64,000 nt of DNA from G965115915 sp965115915 (GCA_965115915.1 OZ220483.1:1488001-1552000); one strand, 5' to 3'. Positions 25,825 through 35,810 are shown, counted from the stretch's first letter. The notes: a model not told the origin generated them from the sequence alone. Program-made: numbers and translations.

Positions 25825-26970
25825 TCAGCGGATCTTCACCTGCTGATTATCGACCAAACCGTTCACATCACGACTGACGATACGGATGCCACTATCGATG
25901 CCATCCACTACGTAGTAATCATCTTCACGCGACAGCACATCGATTTCCTTCCGACGCAGATGTGTCTGCTCTACCACAAACACATAATATCGGTCATTGT
26001 CCCCCAACACCGCCGTTATCGGAATAACAGTCACCGCGGACAACTCCCGGTTTGGTAAGGTCGCACGGGCTATCTGTCCGGGATACAGCCCCTCGCCATC
26101 AATACGGATGCGCAGACTGTGCGTATTGGTTTGCGGGTCCGGTTCCACTCCCATCGCGACTATGGTTCCACGCCGTTCCGACCCCGCGACAGTAACCGTG
26201 ATCTGCTGTCCCATATGCAAGTCCTGCAACAGGGCGCCAGAGACAGACAGCAACAGATCCAGTTCATCGATCTGAACCAGATCCAGCACCTTCTGTCCGG
26301 GCGTGACATAATCACCCAATTCCACCAACACCGCGCTGACGGTACCGGAAAACGGCGCCCGTAAGGCGGTTTCCTCCAGCGCACGCTCGGCCTGGTTCAG
26401 GCTGGAGCGTTCTATGGCCAGACGCGCATCGGCGGTACTGACATTGTGTCGCAACCGCACTTCCTCGGACCGCAGGCGAAGCAACTGCTGATACGCACCC
26501 TCATAGCTGGACAGGGATGCCAGCGACTGTTTTTCCAGGGTACTGACACGCTCCAGTTCACGCTGCTGTATCTCCCGGTCCTCCACCAACAGTGCCAGTA
26601 ATTCCTTATCGCGCCTGGACGATTCCCGTTCCAGCCTGAGTCGGGCATTCTGAATATCGACCGCATCCTGGTAATCACCAGATTCTATCCGCAATAACAC
26701 GGAACCCTGCTCCACCGGGTAGCCTGGCTCGATATCACGCTCGGCGATCCAGCCACCCAAATCAAAGCTGAGGCGCGCCCTGCGCACCGCATGCAGTTCC
26801 CCACTAATGTGGTCAACAGGACGCACATCACGCCGCACCACCGCCTCCACACTCACCCTTTCGGGTGTCATTTCACGTAATTCAGGCTCTCCCAACTGCG
26901 GACGCGCCGCAATAAGCAACCCGGCAAATACAGCACAGATGCCGATAATCCCCAACAGTACCGTACGCAA
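25825..26970 (-). CDS. RND efflux periplasmic adaptor (membrane fusion protein)
   Basis: This adaptor links an RND pump to an outer-membrane channel. The start is placed at TTG 26970 because AGGAGG lies 8 bases upstream, overlapping the stop of the preceding gene; this gives MRTVLLGIIGICAVFAGLLI as a membrane anchor. The 381-residue product has half-lipoyl strands around a coiled-coil hairpin (about residues 80-190, rich in Leu/Glu/Arg), then LRAPFSGTVSAVLVELGDYV, then beta-barrel and membrane-proximal domains ending in GLVDNQQVKIR. It is coupled to the ThiE-like gene upstream and the pump downstream. Confidence 0.92.
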   Translation of the reverse strand: MRTVLLGIIGICAVFAGLLIAARPQLGEPELREMTPERVSVEAVVRRDVRPVDHISGELHAVRRARLSFDLGGWIAERDIEPGYPVEQGSVLLRIESGDYQDAVDIQNARLRLERESSRRDKELLALLVEDREIQQRELERVSTLEKQSLASLSSYEGAYQQLLRLRSEEVRLRHNVSTADARLAIERSSLNQAERALEETALRAPFSGTVSAVLVELGDYVTPGQKVLDLVQIDELDLLLSVSGALLQDLHMGQQITVTVAGSERRGTIVAMGVEPDPQTNTHSLRIRIDGEGLYPGQIARATLPNRELSAVTVIPITAVLGDNDRYYVFVVEQTHLRRKEIDVLSREDDYYVVDGIDSGIRIVSRDVNGLVDNQQVKIR

Positions 26971-26983
26971 TGACAAGTCCTCC

Positions 26984-27625
26984 TCAAGTGCCGCCGCTGC
27001 CGGACAACCGTGAAACATGCTCCCGTACCGCCTCCGGCGCACCCTCCCACAGTCCACTCAACATCGCCAGGCCACAAGCCCCGTGTTGCCTGGCACGCTC
27101 CAGATCGGCAAGCCGCATCCCACCCTGTGCATAGACCGGCAAGCCCTCAACCGAGGTAATCCATGCGGCAAAACGCTCCCAGCCAATGCCCACAGCCTGC
27201 GGATGGGTCGGCGTGGCACACACCGGGGCAAGGGTGACAAAATCCGCCCCCAGGGCCCTGGCACGGGCCAGTTCATGCGGATTATGGCAGGATACGGCCA
27301 ATAACCCGGCAGTTGCCGGACGCACCGCGCTGGCAAGCAGCCTGGTGCTATTCAGATGAACACCGTCAACGTCCTCATCGGTCAACTGTTCAGGATCAGC
27401 GTTGGGCAACAGCAAGGCACCGTACTCACGACACAGGTCTCGTAACATCCGCAGGCTTGAGCGCCACCTCATGCCATCGGTACGTGCCGCCCGGTACTGC
27501 ACCAGCCGTATCCCGGCCTCCAGCAAAGGTCCGAGACGGTCGCACAGTTGCGACCCCCCTCCAGGCAACTCCGGGGTAATCAGATACAGCGGCGCGTATC
27601 TTAGCCGCTTTGCGCAAACAGGCAT
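26984..27625 (-). CDS. ThiE/TenI-like TIM-barrel protein without the usual Nudix partner
   Basis: The 213-residue product aligns with the thiamine-phosphate-synthase-like domain: LYLITPELPG at the start, RLVQYRAAR, LLLPNADPEQ, DGVHLNSTRL, SCHNPHELARARALGADFV and YAQGGM. In many gammaproteobacteria this domain is the C-terminal half of a MutT (Nudix)-ThiE fusion encoded after secA-argJ. Here it follows argJ in the same position but no Nudix box is present. It lacks evidence of being the main thiamine synthase, and its catalytic role is unclear. It overlaps regulatory sequence of the downstream adaptor gene. Confidence 0.85.
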   Translation of the reverse strand: MPVCAKRLRYAPLYLITPELPGGGSQLCDRLGPLLEAGIRLVQYRAARTDGMRWRSSLRMLRDLCREYGALLLPNADPEQLTDEDVDGVHLNSTRLLASAVRPATAGLLAVSCHNPHELARARALGADFVTLAPVCATPTHPQAVGIGWERFAAWITSVEGLPVYAQGGMRLADLERARQHGACGLAMLSGLWEGAPEAVREHVSRLSGSGGT

Positions 27626-27665
27626 CGCGTTTCCCCATCAACAGACACAGCGGCAGACACCCCTG

Positions 27666-28886
27666 CTAGCTACGGTACGCCGAATTGATACGGACATATT
27701 CCGTTGAAAGGTCACAGGTCCAGACGCAGGCACTGGCCACACCCGCATGCAGCCGCACCCGGATCAGCACCTCACTGCCACGCATGGCCTGTTGCCCCTG
27801 TGCTTCGCTATACGCAGCGTGACGTGTCCCATCCCTGACCACACAGACCTCACCGAGGAATATTTCCAGTCTTCCCATATCCAACCGCCGCGCAGCATGG
27901 CTCTTGCCAATAGCGGCCAGCACCCGTCCCCAGTTCGGGTCCGAGGCAGTCAGCGCGGTCTTCACCAGTGGCGATTCGGCAATGGCGTAGGCGATCTCCC
28001 GACAGGACCGTTCGCTGTCCCCCTGTTCCACCATCACGGTGACAAACTTGCTCCCTCCCTCCGCATCGCGGACGATCATCTGCGCCAACTCCTGACAAAG
28101 CTTGTCAAGGGCACCGCAAAAGTCTGCCAGTGCGGCCTCGTCACCCTCCTCCACCACCGCCGCATTCGCGTCACCAGTGGCGACCAGAACGCAGGCGTCA
28201 TTGGTCGAGGTGTCACCGTCCACACTGATACAGTTGAAGCTGCCGGCAACCGCTCGTTCCAGTGCCTGTTGCAAGACACCGGTGGGAACACGCAGATCGG
28301 TGGCAAGAAAACACAACATCGTGGCCATATCAGGGCGTACCATGCCGGAGCCTTTGGCAACGCCGATCAAGCGGCAAGGCTGTCCGGCAACGGCAAAACC
28401 CGAGGTCTGTATCTTGACGACAGTGTCGGTAGTCATGATCGCCCTGGCAAGCAGCGGCCAGGCATCTTCCGTCAGACCCGTCAGCAATGCCGGCATGGCA
28501 TCGCACATACTCGATACCGGCAGGTATTCACCGATCACACCGGTAGAAAATGGCAACACCTGCTCCGCCGCACAGCCAGCCCGTACAGCCAATTCCGAGC
28601 ACAAACGGCGTGCGTCCTGCAGTCCACGCACACCAGTGCCCGCATTGGCGTTCCCGGCATTGATCAACAAATAGCGCGGTGGCATACGCTGCAGATGCTC
28701 ACGCAACAACACCACCGGCGCCGCCGCGCAGGCGTTGCGTGTACTGACTGCCGCCAGAGTCGCCCGATCAGGCAGCTCGATCAGGCTCATGTCCAACCGC
28801 TGGGGGTTGCGATACAAGCCAGCGTGACAGGCCGACAGCCTGACCCCGTCTATCACATGGACCGCGTCAGCAGGCAGGGTACTCAT
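27666..28886 (-). CDS. argJ: Bifunctional glutamate N-acetyltransferase / ornithine acetyltransferase
   Basis: ArgJ recycles the acetyl group in arginine synthesis. The 406-residue product starts at ATG 28886 (MSTLPADAVHVIDGVRLSA), 11 bases after the secA stop. The autocleavage region GSGMVRPDMATML contains the Thr that becomes the N-terminus of the beta chain. STGVIGEYLPV and the oxyanion residues near NAGNANAGTG are present. Gene order secA-argJ is typical. Confidence 0.95.
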   Translation of the reverse strand: MSTLPADAVHVIDGVRLSACHAGLYRNPQRLDMSLIELPDRATLAAVSTRNACAAAPVVLLREHLQRMPPRYLLINAGNANAGTGVRGLQDARRLCSELAVRAGCAAEQVLPFSTGVIGEYLPVSSMCDAMPALLTGLTEDAWPLLARAIMTTDTVVKIQTSGFAVAGQPCRLIGVAKGSGMVRPDMATMLCFLATDLRVPTGVLQQALERAVAGSFNCISVDGDTSTNDACVLVATGDANAAVVEEGDEAALADFCGALDKLCQELAQMIVRDAEGGSKFVTVMVEQGDSERSCREIAYAIAESPLVKTALTASDPNWGRVLAAIGKSHAARRLDMGRLEIFLGEVCVVRDGTRHAAYSEAQGQQAMRGSEVLIRVRLHAGVASACVWTCDLSTEYVRINSAYRS

Positions 28887-28897
28887 CACATTGCATC

Positions 28898-31594
28898 CTA
28901 CAAACGGCCACAGCAGTGTTTGTATTTCTTTCCCGAACCGCACGGACATGGCTCATTGCGGCCAATCTTGGCCTGGGCACGGATGCGCGGCGCACGGCGC
29001 GCCGTACCGGTCTCGGACGATTCGTCCGACAGCACAGCAGCGGCAGCCGGATGCGTGTACTGCATCTCCGGTACCGGTTTTCGCTCGGACAACGGTGCCA
29101 TGTCCTCCTCGGACTTGACCCGTATCCTGGACAGGATCGTAATAAACTCATACTTGATGTGGCCAAGCATATCCATAAACATCACAAACGCCTCTTTCTT
29201 GTATTCCTGTGCCGGGTTCTTCGCCGCCATACCGCGCAGATGGATCCCCTGGCGCAGATAATCCATGGTGGCAAGATGCTCCTTCCAGTTGCGATCCAGC
29301 ATATCCAGCATCAGGTGCCTCTCCAACGCCCGCATCAGTTCCGTGCCCAATTCCTTCTCACGCGCCTCCATATACTGGGCAAAACTCGTTTGCACATACT
29401 CGTACAGTTCCTCACTGGAAAGGTTCGACTGCTTCTGGTACCAATTCACGATATCCAGCTTCATCCCCAGTTCCCGTTCCAGGGTCTCCTCCAGCTTCCG
29501 GTCATCCAGCATCCCGTAAGACATGTCCATATTCATGCACCCATCGATCAGGCCATCGATCACCTCTCTCCGGATATCCTTGACATCCTCAGCTATGCCC
29601 GCTTCGTCCAGCAACGTATCACGCTGCGAGTAGATGACCTTGCGTTGCTCATTGGCAACATCATCGTACTGCAGCAGGTGTTTTCTGACATCAAAGTGGT
29701 GCGCCTCCACCTTGCACTGGGCATTCTCGATGGAACGGGTCAACAGCTTCGATTCTATGGACACCTCGTTCTCCATACCCATCTTCTGCAGTACACCACC
29801 GACCCATTCGGAGGCGAAGATACGCAGCAGGTTGTCATCCAGAGAGACATAGAAACGGCTTGAACCCGGGTCCCCCTGGCGACCGGAGCGTCCACGCAAT
29901 TGATTGTCTATGCGCCGGGATTCGTGCCTTTCGGTACCAATAATACGCAGCCCGCCACTGACAACAACCGCGTCGTGGCTTTGCTGCCAATCCTGGCGCA
30001 TCCGCTCTGCGGTCTCCTTGTCCATCTTTCCCCTGGCCTGCAATTCCGCTTGATAGTTCCCTCCAAGCACAATATCCGTACCGCGTCCAGCCATGTTGGT
30101 AGCGATAGTCACCGCCCCCGGACGTCCCGCCTGGGCAATGATCTCCGCCTCCTTTTCATGGAACTTCGCATTCAGCACCTTGTGCGGGATCTTCTCCCGG
30201 CGCAGCATCTCGGACAGCAACTCCGAGACCTCTATCGATACAGTGCCAACCAACACCGGCTGCTGTCTCTCCCTGCATGATTTGATGTCCTCGATTATGG
30301 TCTCGTATTTTTCCGGCTTGCGCATGAACACCAGATCACTCTCGTCGTCCCGGATCATCGGATTGTGAGTCGGGATCACCACCACTTCAAGACCATATAT
30401 TTGATGGAACTCCTGGGCCTCGGTATCCGCGGTCCCAGTCATGCCGGAGAGCCGTTCATACATCCTGAAATAATTCTGGTAGGTGATGCTGGCCAGAGTC
30501 TGATTTTCCTTTTCAATCGGCACCCCCTCCTTGGCCTCGATCGCCTGATGCAAACCTTCGCCCCAACGTCGTCCCTCCATGGTACGACCGGTGAACTCAT
30601 CCACGATCACGACCTTGCCCTGTTTGACGATATACTCCACATCACGCTGGTACAGGGTATGGGCACGCAGGGCGGCCTGCACATACTGCAACAGATACAG
30701 ACTGCCCGCATCATAAAGACCCTTCTCCGACGCAAGCAGGCCATTATCACGCAACAGGCGCTCCAGTCGATCATGCCCCTGCTCCGACAGAAACACCTGC
30801 TTTGATTTTTCATCCACCGAGTAATCCCCATCGGCATCATCGTTTTCCTTGCGATACAGCTTCTTCACCACCGCATCCACACGAGTGTACAGATCGGTTC
30901 TGTCATCCACCGCACCAGAGATAATCAGCGGCGTGCGCGCCTCATCGATCAACACAGAGTCCACCTCATCGACAATGGCGTAGTTGAGTTCGCGCATTAC
31001 CCGGGCATCCCGAGTAAACACCATGTTGTCACGCAGGTAATCGAAGCCGAATTCGTTGTTTGTCCCATAGGTGATATCGGCCTGATACGCCTTGCGTCTG
31101 GCCTCTCCCTCCATGCCGGAGACGATCACCCCAACTTCCATACCCAGAAAACGGTACACATCACCCATCCACTCGGCATCGCGCCGAGCCAGATAGTCAT
31201 TCACTGTGACTACATGCACTCCCTTGCCACTGAGAGCATGCAAAAACGCAGCCAGCGTGGCAACCAGGGTTTTGCCCTCACCGGTCTTCATCTCCGCGAT
31301 AGAGCCACCATGCAGTACCATGCCACCGATAAGCTGCACATCGAAATGGCGCAGCCCCAGAGTCCTGACACTGGCCTCCCTGACCAGAGCAAAGGACTCG
31401 GGTAGCAATGCGTCCAGTTTCTCTCCCTGTTCCAGGCGCTGGCGCAGGCGGTTGGCCTGCGCCGGGAAATCCTCGTCTTTCAGTGCCTGACACGCTTTCT
31501 CCCGGGCATTTATCTCAGCCACCCTGGTACGCAAGGAACGGATCACCCGTTCATTTCGACTACCAAAGAGTTTTTTGGATATCGCTCTGAGCAT
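28898..31594 (-). CDS. secA: Preprotein translocase ATPase SecA
   Basis: SecA drives protein export through SecYEG. The 898-residue product has the Walker A MKTGEGKT near residue 102, the DEAD-type DEVDSVLIDEAR near residue 207, the second helicase domain with MAGRGTDIVLGGNYQ near 508 and RSGRQGDPGSSRFY near 577. The C-terminal zinc-binding tail CPCGSGKKYKHCC, which binds SecB and phospholipid, is intact. It is the first gene of a run secA-argJ-thiE-like-adaptor-pump. Confidence 0.98.
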   Translation of the reverse strand: MLRAISKKLFGSRNERVIRSLRTRVAEINAREKACQALKDEDFPAQANRLRQRLEQGEKLDALLPESFALVREASVRTLGLRHFDVQLIGGMVLHGGSIAEMKTGEGKTLVATLAAFLHALSGKGVHVVTVNDYLARRDAEWMGDVYRFLGMEVGVIVSGMEGEARRKAYQADITYGTNNEFGFDYLRDNMVFTRDARVMRELNYAIVDEVDSVLIDEARTPLIISGAVDDRTDLYTRVDAVVKKLYRKENDDADGDYSVDEKSKQVFLSEQGHDRLERLLRDNGLLASEKGLYDAGSLYLLQYVQAALRAHTLYQRDVEYIVKQGKVVIVDEFTGRTMEGRRWGEGLHQAIEAKEGVPIEKENQTLASITYQNYFRMYERLSGMTGTADTEAQEFHQIYGLEVVVIPTHNPMIRDDESDLVFMRKPEKYETIIEDIKSCRERQQPVLVGTVSIEVSELLSEMLRREKIPHKVLNAKFHEKEAEIIAQAGRPGAVTIATNMAGRGTDIVLGGNYQAELQARGKMDKETAERMRQDWQQSHDAVVVSGGLRIIGTERHESRRIDNQLRGRSGRQGDPGSSRFYVSLDDNLLRIFASEWVGGVLQKMGMENEVSIESKLLTRSIENAQCKVEAHHFDVRKHLLQYDDVANEQRKVIYSQRDTLLDEAGIAEDVKDIRREVIDGLIDGCMNMDMSYGMLDDRKLEETLERELGMKLDIVNWYQKQSNLSSEELYEYVQTSFAQYMEAREKELGTELMRALERHLMLDMLDRNWKEHLATMDYLRQGIHLRGMAAKNPAQEYKKEAFVMFMDMLGHIKYEFITILSRIRVKSEEDMAPLSERKPVPEMQYTHPAAAAVLSDESSETGTARRAPRIRAQAKIGRNEPCPCGSGKKYKHCCGRL

Positions 31595-31670
31595 GAAAGC
31601 AGAGATAAGGTTGACAACGCCGGGTGGGAGTCATGATGGCCAGTCTACCGCCAGCAGGCTGCCACTGTGA

Positions 31671-32375
31671 CTAGCGGGTTTGCAGGATCTCGAGCAACTG
31701 GTGCGGTGGCCGGTAACCGGGCAGATTCCCGCCATCCTCAAAAAAGATGGAAGGAGTGCCCGATACGCCTAATACCCCCCCCAGCAAATACTGTTTGCGC
31801 ACCGGGTCCTTGCACTGGGCAGGCTGCACCGATTGACCACGCTTGGCCGCGGTAATCGCCTGCATCCGCTGCGGCGAACACCAGACGTGACGCATCTTGC
31901 GAGCTGTCTGTGAGGACAGCCCGGTGCGCGGATAGGCGAGATAGCGTACCGCAATGCCCATGCGGTTGAGTTCGGCTACGTCGTTGTGCAGTTTGCGGCA
32001 ATAGCCACAATCTATATCGGTAAACACATAGATATGATACGCTGGATTGGATGGAGCGAATTCGATGTACTCATCCGCCGGGATCTCGGATAAACGCGCT
32101 TTTCTCGACTGCTCACGCACCACCTCGGACAGGTTGCGTTTACCATCGTTCATGTCGTAGATATCGCCACTAAACACATAACGGCCATCCTCGGTGACAT
32201 ACAACACCTCGGTACCCACCAGAAACTGGTAAATACCCGGTATTACGCTGACACTTATGCGACCAATCTCTGCGTCCGGGAAACCTTGCTCAAGCTTTTC
32301 ACGCAACACTTTCTCGTCTGCGCAAAAACCGCCACATGCCAGTAACAGAAAAACCACGGGGAACCATCGTGTCAT
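31671..32375 (-). CDS. dsbC: Periplasmic disulfide isomerase DsbC
   Basis: DsbC rearranges wrong disulfides in the periplasm. The start at 32375 (MTRWFPVVFLLLACGGFCA) has GGAG six bases upstream and gives a 234-residue product, close to the E. coli length. The signal peptide ends near FCA; an LLAC sequence makes a lipoprotein form possible but less likely. The dimerisation domain covers about residues 20-85. The thioredoxin domain has the active site C123-GY-C126, the second cysteine pair (VWCSP, PAQCK) and the cis-Pro loop GTPSIFF. Neighbouring xerD recalls the E. coli xerD-dsbC order. Confidence 0.94.
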   Translation of the reverse strand: MTRWFPVVFLLLACGGFCADEKVLREKLEQGFPDAEIGRISVSVIPGIYQFLVGTEVLYVTEDGRYVFSGDIYDMNDGKRNLSEVVREQSRKARLSEIPADEYIEFAPSNPAYHIYVFTDIDCGYCRKLHNDVAELNRMGIAVRYLAYPRTGLSSQTARKMRHVWCSPQRMQAITAAKRGQSVQPAQCKDPVRKQYLLGGVLGVSGTPSIFFEDGGNLPGYRPPHQLLEILQTR

Positions 32376-32437
32376 ACTCATCTCCATATCCAGGTTACAG
32401 TACCAGAGGCATGCCAAAGGCATTTCCTCCTGTCATG

Positions 32438-32466
32438 ATTATACCTCCAATCCATGCCATGCTGAA
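32438..32466 (-). promoter_or_regulatory. Candidate promoter for dsbC
   Basis: A perfect -10 TATAAT is read on the minus strand at 32443-32438, with a poor -35 (TTCAGC) 17 bases upstream. Transcription would start near 32431, about 55 bases before dsbC. It lies in the 174-base gap after the GspE-like gene. Confidence 0.45.
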
Positions 32467-32549
32467 AATAGTTTGCGCTGGCGCCAACAAGCGCACACAA
32501 ACGTGCTTCATACGGGCGTAAAAAGCGCAGCAAAGCCACGACAGTAGCC

Positions 32550-34373
32550 TCACCCCCGATCTTCCTCCGGAAGCACGCCGAGTACCTCCGCCAACGTGGT
32601 CTCACCACTGACAACCCGACGTGCGCCGCTGAGCTTCATCATTTGCATGCCCGTTTGCATGGCAACCCGATGCAGTGTATCCAGGTCTGCCCGGGTACGC
32701 ACCAGTTCACGCAACTTTTTACCCATTTCCAGCAGTTCATAAATGCCGACACGCCCCAGATAGCCGGTATGACGGCACTCGTCACAACCCACCGCGACAA
32801 AATGCCTGCCCGGATTGCGCAGCTTGTGAGGATACAGAAAACTTTGCCAATCCTCGTTACTCAATTCCTCCTCGCGCTTGCAGTGGGGACAAAGCAAACG
32901 CACCAGGCGCTGTGCGATAACCCCGCGCAGTCCGGCATTTATCAAAAAAGCCTGCACACCGATATCCAATAACCGGGCAATAGCCGATACCGTGTCGTTG
33001 GTATGCAATGTAGACAGTACCAGATGCCCGGTCATCGCCGCCTGGATACTGACCGCGGCGGTCTCATAGTCGCGGATCTCGCCAATCATCACCACATCCG
33101 GGTCCTGGCGCAGCAGGGTACGCACACCACTGGCAAAATCCACGCCAATGGAAGACTGCACCTGCATCTGATTGAAACGAGGCTCTACCATCTCTATCGG
33201 ATCCTCTATCGTGCACACATTGATCTCCGGACGCGCCAACCGCGCCAATGCGGAATACAGTGTCGTCGTCTTGCCCGAGCCAGTCGGTCCGGTAACCAGT
33301 ATGATACCGTTCGGCTGGTCCAGCATGCGCTGGAATTTTTCCAGTTCTGCACGAGTAAATCCCAGTTTGGCAATACCCTTGACCAGGATCTCCGGGTCAA
33401 ATATGCGCAGTACCAGTACCTCACCAAAGGTGGTCGGCATTGTAGACAGGCGCATCTCCACCTCTTTCCCAACCGGGCTGACCGTCTTGATGCGCCCATC
33501 CTGGGGCCGCCTGCGATCAGTCACATCCATGCGTCCCAGGGATTTCAGACGACTGACGACGGCACTGAACACCACGGCAGGAAACTCGTGTACCTGATGT
33601 AATATACCGTCTATCCGGAACCTGACTGCGCCCTTGTCACGCCGGGGCTCCAGATGGATGTCGCTGGCACGCTGTTCGAAGGCGAATTGCAACAACCAAT
33701 CGACTATACTGACCACGTGCCGGTTATCAGCATCCGGGGTACCGACCTTGCCCACCTCGAGTAACTGTTCGAAGTTCTGCAAAGCACGCATCGAGTCCTG
33801 GTCCCTGGGTTTGTCCATCGCACCATACAGTGAACGGCTGACCCCATAGAACTCGACCAGATAGCGTTCCATGTCCTTTGGATTGATGAGCACGCGCCGG
33901 ATACGCAAACGGGATATCTGCTCCAATTCCTGCTCCCAGGACACCACAAACGGCTCCGTTGTCGCCACTACCAGTTCGTCCTTCGTCGCCATCACGGGCA
34001 AAATACACAACCGACTGGCATAGGTCTGGGACACATAGCTGGTCATCTTCTGCAAATCGATCTTGAGCGGGTCCAGACGCATGTATTCAATCCCTGTGCG
34101 AGACGCCAGCCAGCGCGTAAGCCTATCGATATCGAGTAACTGTGCAGGCTGGGAATGGCTGGTCCAACCGTGCTCAGCCACCCGCACCAGCGGATGCAAT
34201 GCACTCTTCTGACCAACCTGCACACGCAGTATACTGGCCTGCTCGGCATCAATCAGACCGTCCTCCAGCAAGGCCTCCAGCAGATATTCCAGACTGAGCG
34301 GGCCCGTGGTATGACGGTTGGCCGGAGGCGAAGCCTGCTTTCTGGCACGGGGCCTTGCGCTGGTTTTCTTCAT
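32550..34373 (-). CDS. Orphan GspE/PilB-family secretion ATPase
   Basis: The 607-residue product is a hexameric-type secretion or pilus-assembly ATPase. It has an N-terminal regulatory region with LLEALLEDGLIDAEQA, the Walker A GPTGSGKTTTLYSAL near residue 370, an Asp box with TIEDPIE, Walker B region QDPDVVMIGEIRD, His box TLHTND, and a tetracysteine zinc site (LCPHC and CDEC). All catalytic motifs are intact. No GspF, secretin or pilin gene is adjacent: it sits alone between xerD and dsbC, so its partners must be elsewhere. Confidence 0.9.
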   Translation of the reverse strand: MKKTSARPRARKQASPPANRHTTGPLSLEYLLEALLEDGLIDAEQASILRVQVGQKSALHPLVRVAEHGWTSHSQPAQLLDIDRLTRWLASRTGIEYMRLDPLKIDLQKMTSYVSQTYASRLCILPVMATKDELVVATTEPFVVSWEQELEQISRLRIRRVLINPKDMERYLVEFYGVSRSLYGAMDKPRDQDSMRALQNFEQLLEVGKVGTPDADNRHVVSIVDWLLQFAFEQRASDIHLEPRRDKGAVRFRIDGILHQVHEFPAVVFSAVVSRLKSLGRMDVTDRRRPQDGRIKTVSPVGKEVEMRLSTMPTTFGEVLVLRIFDPEILVKGIAKLGFTRAELEKFQRMLDQPNGIILVTGPTGSGKTTTLYSALARLARPEINVCTIEDPIEMVEPRFNQMQVQSSIGVDFASGVRTLLRQDPDVVMIGEIRDYETAAVSIQAAMTGHLVLSTLHTNDTVSAIARLLDIGVQAFLINAGLRGVIAQRLVRLLCPHCKREEELSNEDWQSFLYPHKLRNPGRHFVAVGCDECRHTGYLGRVGIYELLEMGKKLRELVRTRADLDTLHRVAMQTGMQMMKLSGARRVVSGETTLAEVLGVLPEEDRG

Positions 34374-34517
34374 GCGATTTCAGATATGTCGGGGTTTCCG
34401 GTCGCGCCCGGGATACGGCCACCACCCGGCACACCAGGCTGGCCGCAACGGCATCCGGCGATACGCCTATTCACAGTGTAAACAAATGCCACAGCCGCCA
34501 TCAACAAGGGGGCCGCA

Positions 34518-35450
34518 TCAGGCACGCGGATGATGCCGGGAATGCAGTTGCTTCAGGCGTTCCCTGGCCACATGGGTATAGATCTGCGTAGTCGATATGT
34601 CACTGTGACCCAGCAACATCTGCACGGTACGCAGATCGGCACCATGATTGAGCAGATGGGTGGCAAAGGCATGACGCATGGTATGGGGCGAGACCGGTTT
34701 GGCGATCCCGACCTGCAGCGCATAACGCCGAATCGTGTACCAGAAACTCTGTCGGCTCAGCGGACCACTACCACGGCCGCCCGGAAACAGGAAATCAATG
34801 CCTCGCCCGGCCACCACCGCCGGACGCCCCTGGGACAACCAGCGTTCCAGCCATTGCACCGCCTCCTCGCCCAGCGGCACCAGACGCTGCTTTTTACCCT
34901 TGCCAGTCGTCTGCAACACGCCAGCATCCAGGTTCACCTGTTTTACCTGCAACAGCACCAGTTCGGAGACACGCAGGCCAGTGGCGTAGATGAGTTCCAG
35001 CATCGTCCGGTCACGCAGGCCTCGTGGCTGTGTCAGGTCCGGCGCATTCAATAGCGCCTCGACCTCGGCCTCGCTCAGCGTGACCGGCAACGGACGACCT
35101 ATCTTCGGCGTGCAGATACCAGCGCAAGGGTCGTCTGACAAGCGTCCATCACGCAACAGGTACTGATAAAACTGCCGCAACGCGGAGAGACGCCGTGCCA
35201 GGGTACGCGTGGAAAGTTGCCGCTGTGCACCCAGATAGCTGCGGATTTCGGCCCCGGAGGCATTCAGCAGCGTACCACCTCCGGCATGGGCATCCAGCCA
35301 TTTGGCGAAGCCCCACAGGTCATTGCGGTAAGCGGACAGCGAACGCTTGCCGAGGCCACGCTCAAGCCATGCGGCGTCCAGAAAGCTATCGATCAGGGCT
35401 TCGGAGTCGGCACCGGGTTGTACCGCCGGCTGACCGTACAGGGCAGACAT
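34518..35450 (-). CDS. xerD: Tyrosine recombinase XerD
   Basis: XerD resolves chromosome dimers at dif with XerC. The 310-residue product has the N-terminal SAM-like core-binding domain (residues 15-105) and the catalytic domain with Arg in ATGLRVSEL, HTMRHAFATHLL, LGHSDISTTQIYTH (His and the nucleophile Tyr). The ending RLKQLHSRHHPRA is typical of XerD rather than XerC. The ATG lies three bases after the rplS stop. Confidence 0.95.
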   Translation of the reverse strand: MSALYGQPAVQPGADSEALIDSFLDAAWLERGLGKRSLSAYRNDLWGFAKWLDAHAGGGTLLNASGAEIRSYLGAQRQLSTRTLARRLSALRQFYQYLLRDGRLSDDPCAGICTPKIGRPLPVTLSEAEVEALLNAPDLTQPRGLRDRTMLELIYATGLRVSELVLLQVKQVNLDAGVLQTTGKGKKQRLVPLGEEAVQWLERWLSQGRPAVVAGRGIDFLFPGGRGSGPLSRQSFWYTIRRYALQVGIAKPVSPHTMRHAFATHLLNHGADLRTVQMLLGHSDISTTQIYTHVARERLKQLHSRHHPRA

Positions 35451-35453
35451 CGG

Positions 35454-35810
35454 CTAGCCGCCGGGTCGGATCTTCTCCTTGATACGCGCCGCCTTGCCAC
35501 GCCGCGAACGCATATAGTAGAGCTTGGCCCGGCGCACTGAACCGCGTCGCTTCACCTGCACCGAGGCGATCATCGGGCTATGGGTCTGAAACACCCGCTC
35601 CACACCCTCACCATAAGAAACCTTGCGTACGGTAAAAGAAGAATTCAGCCCGCGGTTACGCTTTGCGATCACCGCACCTTCAAACGCCTGCAAACGTTCC
35701 CGCTGCCCCTCTACCACCTTGACCTGCACAACGACCGTATCTCCCGGGGAAAAATCCGGGAATTCAGCACGCAGTTGCTCCGTCTCGATCTGTTCAATGA
35801 TATTGCTCAT
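35454..35810 (-). CDS. rplS: 50S ribosomal protein L19
   Basis: L19 sits at the 30S-50S interface. The start at 35810 (MSNIIEQIETEQLR) has GGAG 8 bases upstream and gives 118 residues, the usual size. Conserved blocks include PGDTVVVQVKVVEG, RLQAFEGAVIA and the C-terminal AKLYYMRSRRGKAARIKEK. It closes the rpsP-rimM-trmD-rplS operon and leads directly into xerD. Confidence 0.98.
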   Translation of the reverse strand: MSNIIEQIETEQLRAEFPDFSPGDTVVVQVKVVEGQRERLQAFEGAVIAKRNRGLNSSFTVRKVSYGEGVERVFQTHSPMIASVQVKRRGSVRRAKLYYMRSRRGKAARIKEKIRPGG

